A stretch of 64,000 nt of DNA from Mycolicibacterium phocaicum (GTDB lineage: Bacteria; Actinomycetota; Actinomycetes; Mycobacteriales; Mycobacteriaceae), in the NCBI RefSeq assembly GCF_010731115.1, contig NZ_AP022616.1, positions 434,001 to 498,000 of the forward strand, in the 5' to 3' direction. The position numbers were made by a program, and so were the translations under genes. The notes under the pieces were generated by a model. The model was not told the DNA's origin. It did not search any database and saw only the letters and a program-made list of their open reading frames with translations. Shown one piece after another: positions 26,389 to 35,601 of the stretch; the stretch's first letter is position 1, and each line of letters begins with the position of its first letter.

Positions 26389-27753
26389 TCACACCCGCGC
26401 GGTGACCCGAACCGGGATGGGACCTTTCGCAACCGTCGTGTACGGCGATTCGAGCGGGAAGTCGTCGTGCATCGACTCGATACGGTTCGACCGCACGATG
26501 GTGGCCAGTGCCAGCGTCGTCACCAGCATGGCGAAATGCTCACCGATGCAGGACCGCGGGCCCGCGGCGAACGGGATGAACTGCCACCGGTCGCGGGTCT
26601 TGGCGTTCTCCGGGCCGAACCGGTCGGGGTTGAAGGCCAGCGGGTGGTCCCACAACGTCGGATCCCGGTGCACGGCACTGATGCCGATGGCCACGATGCT
26701 GCCGGCTTCGACGCGGTGGCCGTCCACCACCATGTCCTGCAGCGCCGTCCGGCCCACACCGGCGGCCGGCGGGCATAGCCGCAGCGACTCGTTGAGCACC
26801 TGGGCGGTGTAGGTGAGGCGGGAAACGTCGTCGGGTGTCAGCTCTCGGTCACCGATCGCGGCGACCTCGGCGGCAACCCGGTCCTGCAGCTCGGGATTCC
26901 GCCCGAGTTGCCACAAGGCGTACGTCAGCGTCGTCGCCGTCGTGTCGTGGCCCGCCAGCATGAAGATGAGCAGATCGTTGCAGATGTCGTCGTCGGACAG
27001 CTTCCGGCCGGTGTCGGGATCCGAGGCCGCCAGCAGCGCCTTGACCAGCGGCGCATCGCGGTCCGGGTTCGCACGGCAGTCCCGCAGGACGGCCATGGTC
27101 ATCTTGCGCATCCGGGCGACGGCAGCACGTGCGCGACGGCGTCCCGGCGTCGGGAGCCACTTCGGCGCCTTGACCGGCCGCAGGGCGCGGTCGGCCGTGT
27201 AGCGCGAGGCCACGTGCATGTTCTCGGCGATGGTGTTGCTGTGCTCGTTGATGTCGAGACCGAGAATCGAGTAGCCGAGGGAGCGCATCGCAAGCCGGCG
27301 GCACTCGGTGTCGAGGTCGACGTCGCGAGCGTCACGCCAGCGGTCGGCGATCGACTGCGCGGCCTGCGACATGTGCCCGCCGAACCGGTCGACGTGCTGC
27401 TTGGTGAACACCGGCTGCAGGGCGCGCCGGCGCGGCGGCCAGGCGCTGTTGGGCAGGACGAAGAGATTGTCGCCGACCACGTTGCGCACTTCTTCGTGGA
27501 TCGTGGAGCGCTCGGCGAGGTTGTCGGTGCGGCCCAGCACGTCGCGGATCCCGGCGGGGGAGGTGACGAGCACGATGGGCGGCGCGACGCGCTTGGGTAC
27601 GACGGCGATGCGGCTGATGGGCCCGCCGGCCTGGCTCAGCGTGACCAGCCCGGTGTGCAGTTGCCGGGTGGCGAACAACTGCCTGAACGGCAGCGGATTC
27701 TTCGGCGCGAGCGGCAGCGTGCCCACGTCGCGGGCCTCGATGGTTGCAGTCAT
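26389..27753 (-). CDS. Cytochrome P450
   Basis: A 454-residue P450 monooxygenase. The I-helix oxygen-activation motif is AGHDTTATTLTYAL, the ExxR pair is Glu322/Arg325 in LNESLRLCPP, the PERF-like region is FNPDRFGPENAKTRD and the heme loop FAAGPRSCIGEHFAM carries the axial Cys402. The RRALQPVFTKQHVDRF start is CYP102/CYP132-like in style, but I cannot name the subfamily. No ferredoxin is adjacent. A methyltransferase follows in the same direction. The substrate is unknown, perhaps a fatty acid or lipid. Confidence 0.9.
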   Translation of the reverse strand: MTATIEARDVGTLPLAPKNPLPFRQLFATRQLHTGLVTLSQAGGPISRIAVVPKRVAPPIVLVTSPAGIRDVLGRTDNLAERSTIHEEVRNVVGDNLFVLPNSAWPPRRRALQPVFTKQHVDRFGGHMSQAAQSIADRWRDARDVDLDTECRRLAMRSLGYSILGLDINEHSNTIAENMHVASRYTADRALRPVKAPKWLPTPGRRRARAAVARMRKMTMAVLRDCRANPDRDAPLVKALLAASDPDTGRKLSDDDICNDLLIFMLAGHDTTATTLTYALWQLGRNPELQDRVAAEVAAIGDRELTPDDVSRLTYTAQVLNESLRLCPPAAGVGRTALQDMVVDGHRVEAGSIVAIGISAVHRDPTLWDHPLAFNPDRFGPENAKTRDRWQFIPFAAGPRSCIGEHFAMLVTTLALATIVRSNRIESMHDDFPLESPYTTVAKGPIPVRVTARV

Positions 27754-27800
27754 GTCAATAAAGAATTATGCCGCGCCGGGTGCGTGTGGTCGAGAGGTTC

Positions 27801-27820
27801 GAGTGACTTTTGGCCATAGC
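27801..27820 (+). promoter_or_regulatory. DosR-box-like site upstream of the first usp
   Basis: GTGACTTTTGGCCAT follows the mycobacterial DosR consensus (GGGACTTNNGGNCCT type). It lies about 65 bases ahead of the usp start at 27886. Nearly the same sequence precedes the paralogue at 29893. Confidence 0.65.
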
Positions 27821-27885
27821 ACCGGGCAGTCGGCGTCCGTACCGTTGAAAGTGTCGGAATTGCACCTTCGTCTGGAGCGGACCCC

Positions 27886-28779
27886 ATGACCGAGTTATCT
27901 CCTCGCCCTTACATTTTGGTTGGCATCGATGGCTCGCGGTCATCGTTGGAAGCGCTGCTCTGGGCCATCGGTGAGGCACAGCTGCGTAATCTGCCATTGC
28001 GGCTGGTGCACGCCGTCGACTACGGCAATTTCGTCATGGGCTTCAACCCGGGCGCCTCGGAGAGCTTCTTCAAGTTCGTGGAGACGTCGGGCCAGAACTT
28101 CCTCAACGAAGCCAGGGAGCGGGTCCAGGCTCTCGCGCCCGAGGTGGAGGTGTCCGTCCACAACCTCGTCGGCCGCCCGGCACAGTTGTTGGAGGAACAG
28201 TCGAAAGACGCCTTCCTCACCGTCGTCGGTTCCAGTGGGCTGCATGGAATCACCGGGCTGCTGGCCGGGTCGGTGGCGGTGTCACTGACCGCGCACGGCC
28301 ACAGCCCCGTTGTCGTGGTCCGTGCCCCGGGCCAACATGCCGGCGGACCCGTCGTCGTGGGCATCAGCGGTGCGCCCGACAGCGAGGAGGCGATCGGCTG
28401 GGCCTTCCAGGAGGCGTCGCTGCGCGGCGCGAAACTGCTCGCCGTTCTGGTATCGAGTTATGTCCCAGCCTATTTCGACTACGTCGAACCCACGTGGGAA
28501 GAGCTGCCGGGGCCGGCCCGAGAGGACCAGCAGGCGATGCTGCTGGCCGAACGGTTGGCCGGTTGGCAGGAGAAGTTCCCCGAAGTCACGGTCCGCCGCG
28601 TGGTCGCTGCCGGTCACCCCGGGCACGTCCTGCTGGGCTACGCGCAACGCGCGCAGTTGATCGTCACCGGAACCCGCGGACACGGAAACGCGGCCGGGTG
28701 GTTCCTGGGGTCGACGAGTCACCGGCTGGTTCAGCATGCCGAGTGTCCGGTGCTGGTTGCCCGCCCACAGGCTCGGTAG
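27886..28779 (+). CDS. Universal stress protein, tandem UspA domains
   Basis: A 297-residue two-domain Usp expected to bind ATP and accumulate in dormancy. Domain 1 begins [19 protein letters not shown] and carries the ATP motif G-x2-G-x9-GS in VVGSSGLHGITGLLAGS; domain 2 begins [19 protein letters not shown] and has a second full motif in GTRGHGNAAGWFLGS. Both sites are intact, unlike the second domains of the other usp genes here. It has a DosR-like box upstream, is closely similar to the product at 29893 and ends at a UUCG-capped hairpin. Confidence 0.92.
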   Translation: MTELSPRPYILVGIDGSRSSLEALLWAIGEAQLRNLPLRLVHAVDYGNFVMGFNPGASESFFKFVETSGQNFLNEARERVQALAPEVEVSVHNLVGRPAQLLEEQSKDAFLTVVGSSGLHGITGLLAGSVAVSLTAHGHSPVVVVRAPGQHAGGPVVVGISGAPDSEEAIGWAFQEASLRGAKLLAVLVSSYVPAYFDYVEPTWEELPGPAREDQQAMLLAERLAGWQEKFPEVTVRRVVAAGHPGHVLLGYAQRAQLIVTGTRGHGNAAGWFLGSTSHRLVQHAECPVLVARPQAR

Positions 28780-28791
28780 TCAGACCGTTCA

Positions 28792-28825
28792 CAGGGCAGG
28801 TGGCCGTTCGCGGCCACCTGCCCTG
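28792..28825. terminator. Bidirectional hairpin terminator with TTCG tetraloop
   Basis: A perfect 15-bp stem (CAGGGCAGGTGGCCG with its complement) closes a TTCG loop between the convergent stops of two usp genes. The very stable UUCG cap and the position argue for transcription termination in both directions. There is no U-tract. Confidence 0.75.
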
Positions 28826-28832
28826 ACGCTCT

Positions 28833-29630
28833 TCATGGCCGAGCGACGAGCACAGATGGGTTGTCGGCGTTGGAGTCGGCGTGCGAGCCGACGATCTTCA
28901 CGAGCTCAGCGGCTTCGTGGGCGCCGACAACGACCAGGCTGATCGGTTCGGGCGTCGTCCGGAGGAATCGCATGAAACTGGTCGCGACGGGCACGGTCGA
29001 GATGTAGACGTCGGGGTAGAGGTCGTGCCACACCGCACAACGACGCAGCAACTCCTGGCGGGCGCTCATCCCGGTCTCGGGCGGACACACGCCGACCGCG
29101 AGAATGGGGCGTCCACGTAATTGCGCCTCGGCGACCGCCGCGACCAGCACGTCGTGATTCTCTTCCCGGTCATTGACCTCGACAACGATCGACCCGGCCG
29201 GGAACCGTCGGCGCGGTGCGTAACTGCGGACCACGGCGGCCGGGCACTCCGCGCCCTCGGCCACACCTGCCGCGGTCGATCCCAGGAGCGCTTTTGCGAA
29301 GCGGCCGATCCCGACGGAGCCGACGCACACCATGGCAGCGTGGCGGGATTCGCTGATCAACACCGCCGTTGGGTCGCCCACTACGACGGCGGTCTCGATC
29401 TTGACCTGCGCGGCGGTGTCGTCGATGGCCGCATGCGCGGCGCGCAGACAGGTCCTGGCGTATTCGATGGTCATCCGATCCGAGCGCTGCGGGCCTTGCA
29501 CGCAGCTCACCAGCCGTAGCGGCACATCGCGGACGATGGCCTCGCCGACCGCCCAGTGAGCGGCGTACACGGCAGCTGTCGAGCCGTCTATGCCAACCAC
29601 GACGCAGTCACCATTGTGGGTCTCGATCAT
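28833..29630 (-). CDS. Universal stress protein, tandem domains (second degenerate)
   Basis: A 265-residue Usp. Domain 1 opens VVVGIDGSTAAVYAAHWAVGEA and has the ATP-binding motif VGSVGIGRFAKALLGST. Domain 2 is shorter, and its corresponding loop (VVVGAHEAAELVKIVGS) lacks the second glycine, so only one nucleotide site is expected. It is the divergent partner of the usp-phosphoketolase operon and is preceded by its own DosR-like box at 29732-29751. It converges on the first usp across the TTCG hairpin. Confidence 0.9.
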   Translation of the reverse strand: MIETHNGDCVVVGIDGSTAAVYAAHWAVGEAIVRDVPLRLVSCVQGPQRSDRMTIEYARTCLRAAHAAIDDTAAQVKIETAVVVGDPTAVLISESRHAAMVCVGSVGIGRFAKALLGSTAAGVAEGAECPAAVVRSYAPRRRFPAGSIVVEVNDREENHDVLVAAVAEAQLRGRPILAVGVCPPETGMSARQELLRRCAVWHDLYPDVYISTVPVATSFMRFLRTTPEPISLVVVGAHEAAELVKIVGSHADSNADNPSVLVARP

Positions 29631-29731
29631 CTTGTCTCCCGGAGCTTTTGGCGTGCTCCGCAGTGGTCTTCCTGGGCGTGCGGAACCGTAGATGTGTCAT
29701 CGAATCCTCACGCGGGCAAGCCTTCGGGGTC

Positions 29732-29751
29732 GAGGGCATAAAGGCCCTGGG
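29732..29751 (-). promoter_or_regulatory. DosR-box-like site for the minus-strand usp
   Basis: On the minus strand the core reads AGGGCCTTTATGCCCT, a nearly palindromic DosR-like box about 100 bases upstream of the usp start at 29630. Confidence 0.5.
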
Positions 29752-29810
29752 GCCGCCGCATGAGTCACCACGGGTCGACGGCCCGAGCCGATGGCAACTG
29801 TTCACTCGAC

Positions 29811-29830
29811 GAGTGACTTTCGGCCATAGT
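29811..29830 (+). promoter_or_regulatory. DosR-box-like site upstream of the usp-phosphoketolase operon
   Basis: GAGTGACTTTCGGCCATAGT differs at only two positions from the box at 27801-27820. It lies about 62 bases ahead of GTG 29893. Confidence 0.65.
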
Positions 29831-29892
29831 CGCCGAGGGGGCGGGCTCGTACCGTCAGGGACATCGGACAAGCAGCGTCATCGGAGGACAAC

Positions 29893-30798
29893 GTGACCGA
29901 ATTATCGCCCCGCCCTTACATTTTGGTTGGCATCGACGGATCGAGCTCATCGCTGATCGCCCTGAACTGGGCCGTCAACGAAGCGCAGTTGCGCAATCTT
30001 CCGCTCCGCTTGGTGCACGCCGTCGACTTCGAGAGTTTTGCGATGGGGTTCAATCCGGGTGCCTCGGAGAGCTTCTTCCAGTACCTGGAGACGACCGGCC
30101 AACGTTTCCTCGATGAAGCCCTGGATCGCGTCCAGACGCTGGACCCTGATCTGGAGGTGATGTTGACCAGAAAGGCGGGCCGTCCGGCGCGGGTGCTCAT
30201 CGACCTGTCGAAGGGCGCATTCCTCACCGTCGTCGGTTCCAGTGGACTCAACGCGTTCACGGGTCTGCTGGCCGGCTCGGTGGCAGTGGCACTGACGGCG
30301 CACGGGCACAGCCCGGTGGTCGTGGTCCGCGCACCGGGGGTGCCGGTGACAGGGCCCGTTGTGGTCGGGATCAGTGGGGCTCCGGACAGTGAGGACGCGA
30401 TTGCCTGGGCCTTCGAGGAGGCCTCCATGCGCGGCGCAGAACTGACCGCGGTCCTGGTGTGGGGCTACCTGCCGGTGCATTTCTACGATGCGGAACCATC
30501 CTGGAATGACTTGACGGGCCAGGCTCGCGAGGAACAGCAGGAGATGCTGCTTGCCGAGCGATTGGCCGGGTGGCAGGAGAAATTTCCAGAGGTCGCGGTC
30601 CGCCGCGTCGCGGCGATCGGCAACCCTGGACACGTTCTGCTGAGCCATGCTCAGCGCGCCCAGTTGGTCGTCACGGGAAGTCACGGGCGCGGCGACGCCA
30701 CCGGACTGCTGCTCGGGTCCACCAGCCACAAACTGATTCACCAGGCGAATTGCCCGGTACTCGTTGCTCGGCCGCATGCTCGCGAGTCCACCCGATGA
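29893..30798 (+). CDS. Universal stress protein, tandem UspA domains (paralogue of the 27886 gene)
   Basis: A 301-residue Usp whose first domain closely copies that of the gene at 27886 (both start [16 protein letters not shown] and share ASESFF and LTVVGSSGL), pointing to local duplication. Both ATP motifs are complete: [16 protein letters not shown] and [19 protein letters not shown] 29893 follows GGAGGACAAC. The stop TGA overlaps the phosphoketolase ATG, so the stress protein and the metabolic enzyme are translated from one message, under the DosR-like box at 29811. Confidence 0.92.
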   Translation: MTELSPRPYILVGIDGSSSSLIALNWAVNEAQLRNLPLRLVHAVDFESFAMGFNPGASESFFQYLETTGQRFLDEALDRVQTLDPDLEVMLTRKAGRPARVLIDLSKGAFLTVVGSSGLNAFTGLLAGSVAVALTAHGHSPVVVVRAPGVPVTGPVVVGISGAPDSEDAIAWAFEEASMRGAELTAVLVWGYLPVHFYDAEPSWNDLTGQAREEQQEMLLAERLAGWQEKFPEVAVRRVAAIGNPGHVLLSHAQRAQLVVTGSHGRGDATGLLLGSTSHKLIHQANCPVLVARPHARESTR

Positions 30799-33188
30799 CG
30801 AGCGCAACTCGCGAGGTAGGTGAGCCCTTGGCCGCGGCGCGGTTGCGCTCCGTGGACGCGTACTGGCGGGCTGCCAACTATCTCACGGCCGGCCAGATCT
30901 ACCTGATGGGCAACCCGCTGCTGCGAACACCATTGGCCCAACAGGACATCAAGCCGCGTCCGTTGGGCCACTGGGGCACTTCGCCTGGGCTGAACTTCAT
31001 TTACGCGCATTTGAATCGCGCCATCATCGAGCACGATCTCGACGCGATGTACGTCATCGGCCCCGGTCATGGCGGGCCCGCGCTGTTCGCGAATGCCTGG
31101 CTCGAGGGCAGCTACAGCCGAACGCGTCCCGACATCGCCCGTGATGGCCACGGGATGGCGACATTGTTCCGCGAGTTCTCTTTTCCCGGTGGCGTTCCCA
31201 GCCACGTGGCGCCTGAAGTTCCGGGATCCATTCACGAGGGCGGCGAGCTCGGGTACTCCCTGGCGCACGCCTATGGTGCGGCTCTCGACAACCCGAACCT
31301 GTTGGTGGCGTGCGTAATCGGCGACGGCGAAGCAGAGACCGGCCCGCTCGCGGCCAGTTGGCATTCCAACAAGTTCATCAACCCGGCTACCGACGGCGCC
31401 GTCCTGCCGATCCTGCACCTCAATGGGTACAAGATCGCCAATCCGACGGTGCTGGCCCGGATCACCGACGCTGAACTCGACTGCCTGTTGCGGGGATACG
31501 GGCACTACCCGATCTACGTCAGCGGTGACGATCCGCACCAGCTGCATCAGGACATGGCGGCGGCACTGGATCGCGTCGTGGCGATGATCGACGAAATCCA
31601 GACTGCCGCGCGCATGGTCTCGGCGCCGCCGCGCCCGCAGTGGCCCATGATCGTGCTGCGGACACCGAAAGGCTGGACCGGACCACGATGGGTCGACGGC
31701 CTGCCCGTCGAGGGCACGTGGCGTTCGCATCAGGTGCCCCTCGCCGACGTCCGTACCGACCCCGAACACCGTCGACAGTTCATGGACTGGCTGCACTCCT
31801 ACCGCCCCGAGGAACTGTTCGATGAAACCGGTTGTCCCACAAAGCTGGTCACCGACAACGTGCCGGCGCCCGAACATCGGATGGGTGCGAACCCACACGC
31901 CAACGGTGGCCTGTTGCTGACGCCGTTGCACCTGCCGGTCGCCAAGGAATTCGCCGTGTCCACGGTCGGACCCGGGGATACGATGGCCGAACCGACCAGG
32001 GTGCTCGGCCGGTATCTGCGCGAAGTGATGGTGCGCAACGCCGGCTACCGCAACTTCAGGTTGTTCGGACCCGATGAGACCGCGTCGAACCGGCTCGGTG
32101 CGGTGTACGACGTCAGCGACAAACAGTGGAGCGCAGCGGTTTTGCCGAGCGATGAGCATCTGGCTCGCGACGGGCGCGTGCTCGAAGTCCTGTCGGAGCA
32201 CATGTGCCAGGGTTGGCTGGAAGGTTATCTGCTGACGGGGCGGCACGGTCTGCTCAACAGCTATGAGGCCTTCGCCCACGTCGTCGACTCGATGGTGAAC
32301 CAGCATGCCAAGTGGCTCAAGGTAAGTCGGCAGTTGCCGTGGCGTGCACCGATCGCGTCACTGAACTACCTGATCACGTCACATGTGTGGCGTCAGGACC
32401 ACAACGGCTTCTCGCACCAGGACCCCGGTTTCATCGACCACGTCGCCAACAAGCGCGCCGAGATCGCCCGCATCTACCTGCCGCCGGATGCCAACACCCT
32501 GCTGTCGGTGGCAGCGCATTGCCTGGCCAGCCGGGACTACATCAACGTGATCGTCGCCGGGAAGAACGACGCTCCGGTGTGGCTGACCGCCGAACAAGCC
32601 GCGGTGCACTGCGCACGCGGCGCGGACATCTTCGAATGGGCCAGCACCGACGGAGGCTCGGTGCCTGACGTGGTGCTGGGCTGTGCGGGCGACGTGCCGA
32701 CCCTCGAGGTGCTCGCCGCCGTGTCGATACTGCGAAAGCACCTGCCAGAGATCAGAATTCGCGTCGTCAACGTGGTCGACCTGTTCCGTCTGCAGTCGAA
32801 CACCCAACATTCGCACGGCATGACCGATGCGGAGTACGACACACTGTTCACCACTGACCGGCCCGTGATCTTCGCCTACCACGGATACCCGTCGTTGATT
32901 CACCGGCTGACCTACCGTCGCCGCAACCATCAGCACATGCACGTGCGCGGATATCTGGAAGAGGGCTCGACGACAACGCCTTTCGACATGCTGGTGCTGA
33001 ACAAGATGGATCGCTTCCAACTGGTGATCGACGCCATCGACCTTATGCCCGGACTCGATGGTCCGGCGGTACGCGCACTGCGCGCGGCAATGGTCGAGGC
33101 GCACGATCGCCACCGAGAGTGGATCCGGACGCACGGAGAGGATCTGCCCGAGGTCACGGACTGGCGTTGGGATCCGGCCGATGACTGA
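30795..33188 (+). CDS. xfp: Xylulose-5-phosphate/fructose-6-phosphate phosphoketolase
   Basis: A thiamine-diphosphate enzyme that splits xylulose-5-P or fructose-6-P with phosphate to acetyl-phosphate plus glyceraldehyde-3-P or erythrose-4-P. At 797 residues it has the family length. Signatures include [72 protein letters not shown], the TPP motif [21 protein letters not shown], and [18 protein letters not shown] in the middle domain. ATG 30795 overlaps the usp stop. In a hypoxia-controlled operon it would provide oxygen-independent acetyl-phosphate and ATP. Confidence 0.95.
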   Translation: MTSATREVGEPLAAARLRSVDAYWRAANYLTAGQIYLMGNPLLRTPLAQQDIKPRPLGHWGTSPGLNFIYAHLNRAIIEHDLDAMYVIGPGHGGPALFANAWLEGSYSRTRPDIARDGHGMATLFREFSFPGGVPSHVAPEVPGSIHEGGELGYSLAHAYGAALDNPNLLVACVIGDGEAETGPLAASWHSNKFINPATDGAVLPILHLNGYKIANPTVLARITDAELDCLLRGYGHYPIYVSGDDPHQLHQDMAAALDRVVAMIDEIQTAARMVSAPPRPQWPMIVLRTPKGWTGPRWVDGLPVEGTWRSHQVPLADVRTDPEHRRQFMDWLHSYRPEELFDETGCPTKLVTDNVPAPEHRMGANPHANGGLLLTPLHLPVAKEFAVSTVGPGDTMAEPTRVLGRYLREVMVRNAGYRNFRLFGPDETASNRLGAVYDVSDKQWSAAVLPSDEHLARDGRVLEVLSEHMCQGWLEGYLLTGRHGLLNSYEAFAHVVDSMVNQHAKWLKVSRQLPWRAPIASLNYLITSHVWRQDHNGFSHQDPGFIDHVANKRAEIARIYLPPDANTLLSVAAHCLASRDYINVIVAGKNDAPVWLTAEQAAVHCARGADIFEWASTDGGSVPDVVLGCAGDVPTLEVLAAVSILRKHLPEIRIRVVNVVDLFRLQSNTQHSHGMTDAEYDTLFTTDRPVIFAYHGYPSLIHRLTYRRRNHQHMHVRGYLEEGSTTTPFDMLVLNKMDRFQLVIDAIDLMPGLDGPAVRALRAAMVEAHDRHREWIRTHGEDLPEVTDWRWDPADD

Positions 33189-33239
33189 CGGTGTCGGTGG
33201 TTACGGACTGAATCGGATTACCAGAAAGGATCTTTCGTC

Positions 33240-33671
33240 ATGAGTAAGTTAGTCAAGGGCGGTCAGGGTCATAGCGGTACGGCCGCCACGGCTGTTGTCG
33301 CCGGGCTGGCCGCGTTGATGTCAGTGGTGACGGTGCTGGGTACAGCCGGCGCCCAACCGTTGGATCCGTGTTCGCCTTCGGAGATGATGCGTGGCCACGC
33401 CGCGGTGATGGATCAGATGGCCGATTACCTCGACGCGCACCCCGACGTAGAACAGGCGATGCGCCAGGCAATGCAGATGGGCAGCCCACACGAGCGGCAT
33501 GTTGCGATGCAGGGTTACCTCCAGGCGCATCCGGATGTCGCCGCCGACATGAAGAACATCCGCCAGCCGATGCTGGATCAGCGCGCCAATTGTGGTCTGC
33601 CGCCCCAGGAAATGCCCATGCAGGGCGGCATGAAGTCCGGTATGAGCGTGCCCGGCATGATGGGCCAGTGA
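33240..33671 (+). CDS. Secreted hemophore-like heme-binding protein
   Basis: A 143-residue exported protein with a signal peptide ending AGA near residue 37. The mature part DPCSPSEMMRGHAAVMDQMADYLDAHPDVEQAM and YLQAHPDVAADMKNIRQPMLD..ANCGLP matches the two-cysteine helical fold of mycobacterial hemophore-related proteins (Rv0203-like). The C-terminal 25 residues are methionine and glycine rich (MPMQGGMKSGMSVPGMM), a feature that could also bind metal. AGAAAGGA precedes ATG 33240. It lies 51 bases after the phosphoketolase and may be in its transcript. Confidence 0.75.
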   Translation: MSKLVKGGQGHSGTAATAVVAGLAALMSVVTVLGTAGAQPLDPCSPSEMMRGHAAVMDQMADYLDAHPDVEQAMRQAMQMGSPHERHVAMQGYLQAHPDVAADMKNIRQPMLDQRANCGLPPQEMPMQGGMKSGMSVPGMMGQ

Positions 33672-33710
33672 TCACGCCAGGTCGTTGCCCGGTCTCTGGC
33701 AACCCGCAAT

Positions 33711-34424
33711 TCAGTGTGGAAGCGAACTGACCGTGGATCGTCGAGACGCCGGGCTTGTGGTGCGCGCGATCGCGAAAGTCAGCATCACGAGAAACGTGCC
33801 GACGATGGCAACGTGGATGCGCTCGAACAGCCCCGTCCAATCTGTGTCCGCCAGCGCAGTCACGATTTCGATGCCGCCGAGGACGGCGCCGATCGCCGCA
33901 CAGGTGAGCCCCATCAATCTCAGATGGCGCATGCCCGGCTGACCGCCCAGCGCGACACCATAGGCTGCCATCGCGAACAGGATCGCGGTGAAACCGACCA
34001 CCCCGGAGATGGTGTGCAACTGCGACAGCTGCGTCGACACGGCGGCGTGATCGGCCGCCCAGCACCGGGGGTCAACCGACGGGGCGCAGCTCATGGGCGA
34101 CAGCGCGTCGACGACCGACGTGGCGGCAGCAACCACCAGCGCCGCGCTCCCGAGCCGCATTGGTGATGACGGGCGCCAGATGACCAGGACGCCGGCAAGT
34201 ACCGCAAGGCCGATGCCGGCGACCAGGTCGCCCATCCGGAAAAACTGGTAGTACGGTTGGCCGGCGACCGCCAGTTCACTGATGTAAGACCGGGTCGGGC
34301 TGAGCGGAGACCCGACGATCCATTGGAGCGGGAAGTCGCAGTAACCGATGAGTCCGACGAGCACGGCGACAGTCCACGGTCGTAGTGCCGGCCGGAACCT
34401 GGTGTAGGTCACCGTCGAAGCCAT
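33711..34424 (-). CDS. DUF998 family membrane protein
   Basis: A 237-residue integral membrane protein with about six helices. The DUF998 pattern is visible in the first third: GYCDFPLQWIVGSPLSPTRSYISELAVAGQPYYQFFRMGDLVAG. The middle loop carries two cysteines (SCAPSVDPRCWAADH) and is followed by HTISGVVGFTAIL, the family's conserved His. Function is unknown. It is convergent with the hemophore gene and is the distal member of a minus-strand pair with the SRPBCC-like protein. Confidence 0.78.
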   Translation of the reverse strand: MASTVTYTRFRPALRPWTVAVLVGLIGYCDFPLQWIVGSPLSPTRSYISELAVAGQPYYQFFRMGDLVAGIGLAVLAGVLVIWRPSSPMRLGSAALVVAAATSVVDALSPMSCAPSVDPRCWAADHAAVSTQLSQLHTISGVVGFTAILFAMAAYGVALGGQPGMRHLRLMGLTCAAIGAVLGGIEIVTALADTDWTGLFERIHVAIVGTFLVMLTFAIARTTSPASRRSTVSSLPH

Positions 34425-34452
34425 ACCCTCGGCCCGATCTCGAGAAACCTGG

Positions 34453-35115
34453 TCAGGCCGCGGGTTCCGGCGTGCGGGTCGCGACCGGAGTCGCCTCCGC
34501 CCGTTCCCTGATCCCGAGCAGCATGCCGCGCACCGTCAGCGAAACCACCGGACCGGCCGCTTCGGTGACGAAGACCTGGCCGGGGTGGCGGAGTCCCGCC
34601 CTGGTGCGCACCAGTAGGCGGCACTGGTCATCCCAATGGGGTTCGAGATGGAACGACCACACCGCTTCCCAAGGGAATTCCGGCGGTGTCCCGCACAACA
34701 CGATCGACTGTTTGTCGACGACGCTCGCGACCCGCAGCAGCACACCGCCGCGCCGGCCGAGCCAGCCCGGCGGTGCGAGGCGTACCGGGTCGCCTGGTTC
34801 GAGTCGCTGCCATTCCGGACGGATGGCGTGGTCGCCGTGGTAGTCGCGACTGAGCAGGCTCTCCAGCGACTCGTAGGTGTAGAAGCCGGCGCGGTCCTCG
34901 CCGAGTTGCATCAGCCAGGGCCACACCGCGCGCACCGGTGCGTCGATCAAGATGCCCTCGGTCGACTGCAGTGCGGGTGAGCGCACGAGCTCGTCACCCG
35001 GCAATCGTCTCCTGCATTCTGCTTTTGTCGTACCCCAATTGCGGTAGTACCGGCGCGCCGCGTACAGCAGTGCCGCACCGCCGACGGCAGCTTCGGCAAA
35101 GTGTGTCCTGGTCAT
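34453..35115 (-). CDS. SRPBCC-like protein with N-terminal membrane anchor
   Basis: A 220-residue protein. The first 25 residues (AEAAVGGAALLYAARRYYRNWG) may be a membrane anchor. The rest has the SRPBCC-like pattern seen in many actinobacteria: EGILIDAPVRAVWPWLMQLGEDRAGFYTYESLESLLSRDYHGD, LAPPGWLGRRGGVLLRVASV and FPWEAVWSFHLEPHWDDQCRLLVRTR. Function unknown. ATG 35115. It lies within the dormancy island but no DosR-like box was seen directly upstream. Confidence 0.7.
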   Translation of the reverse strand: MTRTHFAEAAVGGAALLYAARRYYRNWGTTKAECRRRLPGDELVRSPALQSTEGILIDAPVRAVWPWLMQLGEDRAGFYTYESLESLLSRDYHGDHAIRPEWQRLEPGDPVRLAPPGWLGRRGGVLLRVASVVDKQSIVLCGTPPEFPWEAVWSFHLEPHWDDQCRLLVRTRAGLRHPGQVFVTEAAGPVVSLTVRGMLLGIRERAEATPVATRTPEPAA

Positions 35116-35147
35116 ACGACAACTGTGCGCTCAAGGAACCGCGCCGA

Positions 35148-35537
35148 CTAGGGTCTTGGGTCCTCAGATTCACCGTCGCCCGTTATCCACGATTTGGCGT
35201 CCTCGACATGGCCCGCGGGAAACGGCCGGATGTCCGCCGCGATGAAATGCGAAACCAGGTGCTTGGCAACGCCGGCCAGCGGCGAATCGGTCACGACGGC
35301 AATCTTTTTCACGTGTTGGTGATGGTCATGGACGAATCGCATGTGGGTCACCATCGCGCCGAAACCGTCCCATCCCGGAAAGTGCGGAGCATCGATGATG
35401 AGGCCCGCAAGGTCGCCGCCCTGCTCGATCTTCGGGTCGACGGTGTGGCTGAGTGCGGCGAAATCGTCCGTGCTCAAGGGGGATTCGGGATGAATGGTGA
35501 GGATCGAGTTGTCCGAGTCCCATTGCTGATCGATCAT
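35148..35537 (-). CDS. STAS/SpoIIAA-like protein
   Basis: A 129-residue protein resembling the SpoIIAA-like STAS/SEC14 family: ILTIHPESPLSTDDFAALSHTVDPKI, LAGLIIDAPHFPGWDGFGAMVTHMRFVHDHHQHVKKIAVVTDSPLAGVAKHLVSHFIAADIRPF. These proteins have a lipid-binding-like alpha/beta fold and are often found with stress genes. No serine phosphorylation motif typical of anti-sigma antagonists is evident. It is co-directional with the WS/DGAT gene 64 bases upstream, so it may be co-expressed with it. Confidence 0.75.
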   Translation of the reverse strand: MIDQQWDSDNSILTIHPESPLSTDDFAALSHTVDPKIEQGGDLAGLIIDAPHFPGWDGFGAMVTHMRFVHDHHQHVKKIAVVTDSPLAGVAKHLVSHFIAADIRPFPAGHVEDAKSWITGDGESEDPRP

Positions 35538-35601
35538 GTTTGGTCACTCCCTTGTTGTCGGTCGGGGCGTAATGCATTGCGGGGCAGGGTAAAGCATGCC
35601 T

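Noticed and set aside
30738-32306. 522-codon open frame antisense to the phosphoketolase
   Set aside because: High-GC shadow of a certain gene, rich in Arg, His and Val with no family motif.
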